From contig NMRB01000110.1 in NCBI GenBank assembly GCA_002633025.1, positions 312,377 to 376,376 on the forward strand: a stretch of DNA of 64,000 nucleotides, read 5' to 3'. Source of the stretch: Notospermus geniculatus (Eukaryota > Nemertea > Pilidiophora > Heteronemertea > Lineidae). Numbering within the stretch: the stretch's first letter is position 1; every line of letters begins with the position of its first letter. The notes below the pieces were generated by a model. The model ran no database searches. It was not told where the DNA came from and worked only from the letters and a program-made list of their open reading frames with translations. Below are positions 57,291 through 64,000 of the stretch, one piece after another. The translations under genes and the position numbers were made by a program.

Positions 57291-60200
57291 CGTTAGGCAC
57301 TCACCCTTCCACCTTTGCTCATCAGTCATTTGATACCTTTGCCTTGTCACAAATCTGATGATAAATTGTGGACATTGCAATATGGTCAATAGCGTTGATG
57401 GTTTCAGGCCAGGTCACCCCTGGTGTGGCCACTTCTGCTAAATGGATTCCTGAATGCGTGGTCACTGTCTCCCACTGTTCTAATCATTGACAATGATATC
57501 ATATTTGCTCAGTATCACTCTGGGATATGATATGTAAATAATAGCACTGGTGCTTCATGTCAGGTTCTTTTTAAAGGGATTTTGATGCTTTTGGCGAAAA
57601 GCAGAGTTGTCGTCGGTTTCGGAACGCCAACCAAACTACACACTACACAGACATGACAGATGGTAATTTGGAACCCTTCTGAAAGTTCCTGGTTCTCAAG
57701 ATAATTTTACATAGAAGCATCCCATCTGGTTATACGTTACTTGAAATTAGGTCACCCGAGGGTATTTTCTGCTAAAATCCACCTTTAATTGCGTTTAGCA
57801 AAAGGTCACCTCCGGTGTGGCTGATGACATTTCAGTTCTGTTCTGAATTTGATCTCAAATGCGCGGTCATCCTCCCGTGCGTTCAAGTGATTGGCAATGA
57901 TATGTATGAGACGCAGGGTCATGAATGCGCTGGTGTGTTGCTGATGATTAAACATACAGAATGTGATAGATCATCCTGAACCAATCCATTTGCGATCGGA
58001 TCAGGGGAAGCTGGTTCGGTGGATAAAGTGTTTGCTGATTACTTGATCAATCGCGACCAGCCACAATGCACTTTTGGGATTCCTATAAACTTTGGCGTTA
58101 AAGGATTCCATCACGTATCTATCTTCTATGTACCATCCGACTGGAATGACTTTTTGTGATTTTTTTGGTCTGACGGTTTTTCCGATGTGATAGCTTCCCA
58201 GTCTCTTTTTTAGCACCTGTTGCATGATCTCTCTCAACTTGGCCAAGATAAATGCATTATTAGGTATCTGTGCAGGTAACGGATACCTTTTTCCTATGCT
58301 ATGCATGACAATTAACAACGTGACACCCAATTAATTTTGTCTCTTCTTGAGGTAGTTGTTCAAGAAAGATAATAGGCCATTCGTCATTATCTTCTTTGGC
58401 TCTCATGCTATTTCAGGTGTTGTCTTTTCCGCAGTGCGTGCTTTACACACAGAGAAACTTTTTAATGGTGGTCTCAAATTGTGGCCCAATCACGTCATCG
58501 TCTGATGAAAATCCACTCACCACTGATTGAGATTGAGCTTAGTGACAAATGAATACAATCATTGGAACCATGCTTCCTCTTCAGACATAGACAGAGATGT
58601 CCCTGTCAACATGTTTTGTCTGCCACAATCTGCTGAATGAAAAGTCTGAATGGCTTATTGACCAATGTCATCCCGAGGGCTCCTGTCTTCCATACATTTC
58701 TGCCAAGTTGTCATTTCATTCCGGCGTGAATCCATAATCCTTCCTACCCAATCCTCAGGTCATTCGCGATTCTCGTCCATCCCTGTAGGTACATCAAAGG
58801 CTCCATCCAGGACATTACCTCTAATTAACTGCCGTAGGAAGTAAGAGGCTATCGTGTATTCTTACGGCTATAATAAATAAAATGTTACGGCGTTCGTGGC
58901 TATTTCTTTCAATTTGGTGGAGACATAACTGAGAGATGTGTATGGCTAAACATACGTATGAGGACACTTCGGCAGTACAATCAATAACCAATTACCAGTG
59001 AAGGTAGGAATTTAGTCTCCCATCTTCATGGGTCAAATCGAGGGATGACAACAGCGGCATGGTGGAAACATTAGCAGTGTAGTCTGCTCTGCAGTCGTGA
59101 CCTTGACCTATCGTCTCGTCCCAAATCGATCACGTCGCTAACTGTTCACAATCTATTCCCAATTTCTCCACCCCATCAGGTACACTGCCATTTGAGAGAA
59201 TTTACGACAATATAACTACTGATGGTTCTGATGAATTATCCTGCCGAAATGAAATGTCGTCCATTTAGGAACAAAACAGCCATGCAACGATAAGGAAATG
59301 TTCTCTTTTGTCTTTTTAAAGGAGCGAAGTATTTGATGTGTTGATTAGGGAGAGAGTTGATGAAGTTGGTATTCTGGTGAAGTGGTGCAGCGGGCATGGT
59401 CATACCGGTAGCCACGATGAATCTAAAAGGAAAATGAATGGTCAAACCCTGGAATGACCGGCACCAAAATGGGCCAAGGGCTAATTGTTCTCTCTGACAG
59501 AAGAAAAGATTCTGACCATTCTGTTAAGGAGAGGGCACGATGGAATCATGGCCTACCTTTTCCCCTGCTCCTGTTCTTCATTCAGTTTAGTCTAATTTCT
59601 TCGCACATATCGATCCTTAGGACTCACCTAATTTGGTTCCAAAGGCTCCAATCTTATTCCAGATTCAGTTGCTTTGGTAGATTAAGATGTTAGTGTTGAA
59701 AAGTTAAAAGATTTCGCTATTATTTTGGCGTAAAGATGAGGAAAGCATTTGACGTGATAATCTCACACTTTGGTGGCATGTGAATCAGAGATGTAATTAG
59801 GCATTTGAGATTAAATCACACTCCAGCTTCGAAGAGCACGTGACTTCATAGCTGCTGTATATTCCAAATTACCTGCCTTATAACTCGTCATTACTGTTCT
59901 GTGTCTATTTAATTTCAGGTGGTGGGTAGATGAATCGAGGTGCAAATTGAGTTCCTCTGCAGAGAATTAATATCTTGTCACATGCAACGTGATGATTCTG
60001 TTACGAAATATTGATTGATAATCTTTCTTTTCCAATTTCTGATACGTTATTGGGACATTGATTAGTCGTCAGAAGTTTTTTAATAATCCTCGATAGTGTG
60101 GAATCTAATCATAATGATACCAATAAAGTTTTGCCCTCAGCACTGGAAATACTCAATTGATTCACAGCAAGGTAATCAGTGGTCCTGAAATGACTTGTTT

Positions 60201-61081
60201 AAAAAGTTATTTGTCCTTCTAAAAGTTTGTGATTTCAACCATAATTGACCAAAAGGTGGAGCACGTGTAGCTGTACCCAAAAAAACGACAATGTCATCAC
60301 TGACCTGTCAGCCTTCGCCAATTCTAAGAGAGTTTTGATTCATAGTTAGGTATGAGAGTAAAACGGCAGCCCCTGTAACGGCAAGGATCTAATTGGTTGA
60401 TTTTGTTCCTGGATTTCATTACCACTGTCAATAAACTAATAAAACCATATTTGATGCAAAGCTCTCAATTCAATATTGAAGAAATCACTTGGCATTGAGT
60501 GGTTTTCAATCTGATGGTACAGTTCTTTGCTAGATTAAATTGCAATAATCTCGTTACTTTAGTCTTGTTCTTTCATCCCGAGTGGGTGAAATGTATTATG
60601 CTGAATCACAGGGGAGGACAGCTTCATCAACTCCATCATCGCAAATTAAGGTCATGCACAGCAGTAACTCAATATCGTAAGTGAATTGAAACCAAATATT
60701 ATCGAACTGGAATTCCGACGGGACTAAGTGCTTCACTGATTAATGTAAATTGCACCAGTAATCGAGGAAAGTTATGAATACTAGAAGTTGACAGTTCACC
60801 ATCGGATGATTTCAGGGTCCATCCCTATGCCCTCATGTGTGATGATGTGGATTAACTGGCCCAGTCTCAATCGATAATTTACAATGCCGACAAAATCAGC
60901 CTCTTATTCGTTTGTGAATTCGGCTCTGATTAGTCGGTTCACTTATCCTGGTTATGTCCTTGCTTTCCCTCAACATGGCCTAATGGTCTTTGGGAAAGGA
61001 CTCAAACTGCTTTGAAAACATGGTGCATATTGCCGCTTGGAATTCAGACTCCTGGCCATCATTGGACAAAAGATTCCATTA
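57291..61081. other. Intronic or flanking sequence, no gene recognised
   Basis: About 3.8 kb without supported features. A 109-codon minus-strand frame at 58001-58330 has no recognised domain or splice context. Nothing else is seen. Confidence 0.45.
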
Positions 61082-61460
61082 GGCTTCCTTTACATAGATT
61101 AGAAGTATAGACAAATCCCAAATTGACGTAAACAAGAAAGATCTGTGCACTTCCGCCGAAATCGCAAACACAACCTCGGTCTGAAACTGAATGACGTGAC
61201 GCAGAGAACTCACCGAGAGTGACTTCGACAACGTTGGGTCAGAGTCGCCCACTGCTGAATCATCGATTGCTTCATGTCAGCTGGTTTCAGATTGAGGTTG
61301 TGGTTGTGATTTCAGCAGAAGTGCGCAGATCTGCGAATTTCGAGAATCGTCTATACGGTACGAAAACGTTGGTTAACAAAGGCTTCCCGAGGATTCACTA
61401 CCGTGAAGCCATTGTTAACCAGCGTTTTCGTATACCATATACTTCTATGTAAAGGAAGCC
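61082..61460. mobile_element. PIF/Harbinger-like MITE, 379 bp, TTA target duplication
   Basis: The left end GGCTTCCTTTACATAGA (61082-61098) matches the reverse complement of the right end exactly over 17 bp; the match continues as AGTATA after a 4-bp indel. TTA flanks it at 61079-61081 and 61461-61463. A TWA 3-bp duplication and GG-initiated ends fit PIF/Harbinger. Inside lies a second hairpin (61352-61386 with 61405-61439) whose inner 27 bases pair with two mismatches and which ends in GGCTTC/GAAGCC like the TIR. It is non-coding. Confidence 0.78.
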
Positions 61461-61463
61461 TTA

Positions 61464-64000
61464 GCCCTGCAAGAGCAGAATTGATGGCTTGCAGATCTCT
61501 CTTGCCGAGCATTTTGGTCCGACTTGGTTATTGTTCACCGACGTTCGACAAGAGAGATTTCTGACATTTGTTCTGTTGACACAATCTCTTTCCTCGTGGA
61601 TCGATTCCTAATGCTTCTTCGGACCTTTTGGAACTTAAAGACAGTACGTGTGGATGGTGGTTTTAAACCATCAGCTGTCGCTTCATTAAATCTTCAGGCT
61701 CGTTTCACTACAGCGGTTTCTTACGTGTTCTTTTGGTGAGCGTTGCGGTTTGCCGCAGGGGTTGGAGAGTCCTTTGACACGTTTGATGATTTACAAAGTT
61801 GCAAAAAGTGCACCACTCACCGTAAAACGCAGCGGAAGCTGCTCTTGTGGAAACGGGCATTTAGGGTGTTGTCAATAGGACTTCGCCTTTAATTGGTAGC
61901 CATTGATACGTGGCATGGAACGTAATTATTGGACTAATCAATGGAGACTGCAGTGTTCAATCAAACCAAATGAACTTTCCTGATTTAATTTGATTAACTT
62001 GTACACACTCCATTACCGAAAATGTCAGAGGTTTCGTTGGTCAGGCTATTGTGGAAATTCAGTCGTTGACCATAATTAATAAGCCTCGACCATGTCAAAT
62101 TGATGTCACTGGCTCCTACTTTTCCTCTTTGGTACAGTGTGTATTGTATTGGATTTTCCATCAGGACCGCGGCTGAAGCATATTGGGCCTCAAAGAGGTG
62201 ATCTCAAGTCCTTGCACTTGGATGAGGTCTTTCACTTGCCCTTGTAAAGCACAGGTGTACAAGGCACCACGGTTTAATACTGTCCGATGCAAAGGAGGTG
62301 AAGAGGATGATTAATCCCATATGGCCTCGGCTGGCTTTGAACCAAGGACCTGCTGCTTGGATGTGCACATGGCGGTAACTTAATTTGTGCTGGTATTGGT
62401 CTCTCTTGTGTTCGACCACGCTCTGTTTCTCTTTCAATCCTGAGCTCGAATTTAACTTCAGTCGAAATCGGTGAATGCGATTTATTGAGCGGATCGTCAC
62501 GGCAGTCTAAAACAAGATGAGCTCTCTATCCCTAACAAGATAAAACGCCATTCAATTATCATAGCAATTCCAATATCCACACTGTAATAACCTCTAGCAG
62601 GCTTTCTGTTAATTAGTTTAACGTTTAATTCAATCAGGTTACTATATGGCTGGATCTTGACAGGCAAGGAAATCAGCTGAGGGTTCGGCATTCACATCCA
62701 TTTTACTTGAAAGAAGTTTCTATGATAAATTCAGCCAACGCTTGTGGCAACGAATTCTGAGGAGTTGACGCTTTGTTCCTGCGTTGGCCTGCCTTCTAGA
62801 CGTTGGGAGTGAGGTTTTGACCTTTGAAAGAGGAATGGGTGGGGTGGAAGCGGTACTTTACAGAGTGCTAGGGAAACTCAGGACCAACTCCGATCAGCAC
62901 ATTACTTGGTCCTTCCACAGCAGTTGAGAATCGGCTGGGAATCAAATATGACCTGTCAGTCTTCATCTGCCATAATTTCTAGTGGTGCGACGTCGCAACC
63001 ATTGTTTGTTTCCGCTGTGTTGGTCATGGACAAAGGATGCGGCACCGCACCGGTCGAAATTTGCGGGAATGGATTCGTCGCCTTACTGGTTCTTGGATCG
63101 TTACTGTTCATGTTTGCCTCAGAGGTACCGGTATATGAAATGGGAGTGGAGGACAATAATTGCAAGGCTCTATTCATTTTGGTTCATACTGCTGTAATCT
63201 ACATACACCTGCAGTCCTATACTTCAGACTAATTCTTGTTTTATTGACAATATCCTCACAAATGGAGTATATTTCGCCAAAATCCATCAATGCCATTATG
63301 CGGATCCGAAGAAGATTACATTGAGATAAGGACAAAGGAAATAGAAGTATCTCAGATTATCATTGAATCAGATTGAATCAATTCGAGATAAAATGGTTTG
63401 TGCTTTTGATGTGTTTTCATTGCGTGTGAGAACTGACTTCAGGCTGGTTGGCATGGGTACGGCTTTGTGGGTTTGCCATGATGCTTTTGAACAGAGGAAA
63501 GGATTATCGGCCATGCCGATTTGAAGAGTGTTGAAATGTATCTGTACCAGAATGGAAAATATCAACAACAATGTTAGGAGGGGGGGGGGGGGCTTGTTGA
63601 ATGAGCTTTAGGAAATTCCANTCTAATTTCTCTCGTAATTGAATCGTTGGGATGTGGGTTAAACGTCCAGGTTCTGCGAAGTAAAGATACGACTGAATAT
63701 GGATGGACTTGGTGGAATCTGTGTGTGAAATTTAACGGAAAATGTCAACTGGGATGATTTATTACCCTCAGTTCCATCATGGAAATGTCAGATTTTATCA
63801 GGTTGATTTAAACGCGAGCAAATCATATGGAAATTGCTGATATATTCCCACCTCAATCAATTTAATGGACCAAGTTTGTGTTGATATATCTGATTTTGAT
63901 CTAATCGTAAAAGTGTCATGGATCAGTAGTTGAATCTGTCCCCTTCCTCTTAACCTTTTCAGGCGTCAGTATCTTAAACTCAGTTGTCATTTGGAGGATA
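61464..64000. other. Intronic or flanking sequence, no gene recognised
   Basis: No supported coding sequence. A G-homopolymer of 13 lies at 63580-63592 and an ambiguous base at about 63621. A + strand frame at 62906-63232 with a hydrophobic stretch overlaps frames on both strands and has no family resemblance. Confidence 0.45.

Noticed and set aside
58001-58330. 109-codon minus-strand frame, Lys/Ile rich
   Set aside because: No domain, no splice signals, no neighbouring exon, and the length is within chance for AT-rich sequence of this size.
51991-64000. Search for the next MTMR exon (sequence after PH-GRAM, or the CX5R phosphatase motif)
   Set aside because: No frame in this stretch shows the conserved residues, so the downstream exons probably lie beyond the window.

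Overview
The window is metazoan genomic DNA. Its genes are split by GT-AG introns with animal-type splice sites, its host exons match a conserved animal phosphatase family, and it is packed with animal transposon families (CR1/L2-like LINE, Ty3/gypsy, Penelope, pogo/Tigger-like DDE, hAT and Harbinger-like MITEs). Very long introns, AT-rich sequence and dense MITEs and minisatellites suggest an invertebrate, perhaps marine, with a moderately large genome. I cannot name the species. A few single ambiguous bases (for example near 9235, 19733 and 63621) show this is a draft assembly.

Host gene. One gene is recognised with confidence: the 5' part of a myotubularin-related phosphatase of the MTMR6/7/8 group, on the + strand. 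Three consecutive exons (8999-9115, 28023-28185, 48092-48246) encode most of its N-terminal PH-GRAM domain and join in perfect phase, with introns of about 18.9 and 19.9 kb. The third exon is present twice (again at 50707-50861) inside a 2-2.6 kb direct duplication. The start codon exon, the phosphatase domain and the rest of the gene are not found here. A CpG-dense stretch near 5830-6080 is a possible promoter or first exon.

Mobile DNA, left to right. Positions 7.9-15.3 kb hold a 62-bp minisatellite, MITEs with Harbinger-like TAA target duplications and with TTAA target duplications, and a 4.3-kb CACTG-ended TIR element with subterminal arrays of a GTGTC/GACAC motif. Positions 15.5-18.3 kb hold the 3' end of a Ty3/gypsy element (minus strand), interrupted by Penelope reverse transcriptase and pogo/Tigger-like transposase fragments. 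Positions 18-27.2 kb hold nested direct duplications of gypsy and hAT-like debris, unclassified repeats, and a small MITE with both its occupied and its empty site present.

Main finding. Positions about 38.9-45.3 kb hold a nearly full-length LINE in MTMR intron 2, same orientation. ORF1 (767 aa) has the order RNase H, PHD finger, coiled coil, SGNH esterase, Arg-rich tail. ORF2 has AP endonuclease and reverse transcriptase and is broken by a single missing base in an A-run. PHD and esterase domains are known in ORF1 of CR1-like elements. A complete, eukaryotic RNase H1-type domain at the N-terminus of ORF1 is the most unusual thing in this window.

The rest (1-7.9 kb, 29-38.8 kb, 45.4-47.4 kb, 52-56.7 kb, 57.3-61 kb, 61.5-64 kb) is mostly intron or intergenic sequence with no gene I can support. 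It does contain two near-perfect foldbacks (34.0 and 36.8 kb), a 64-bp minisatellite and a further Harbinger-like MITE.
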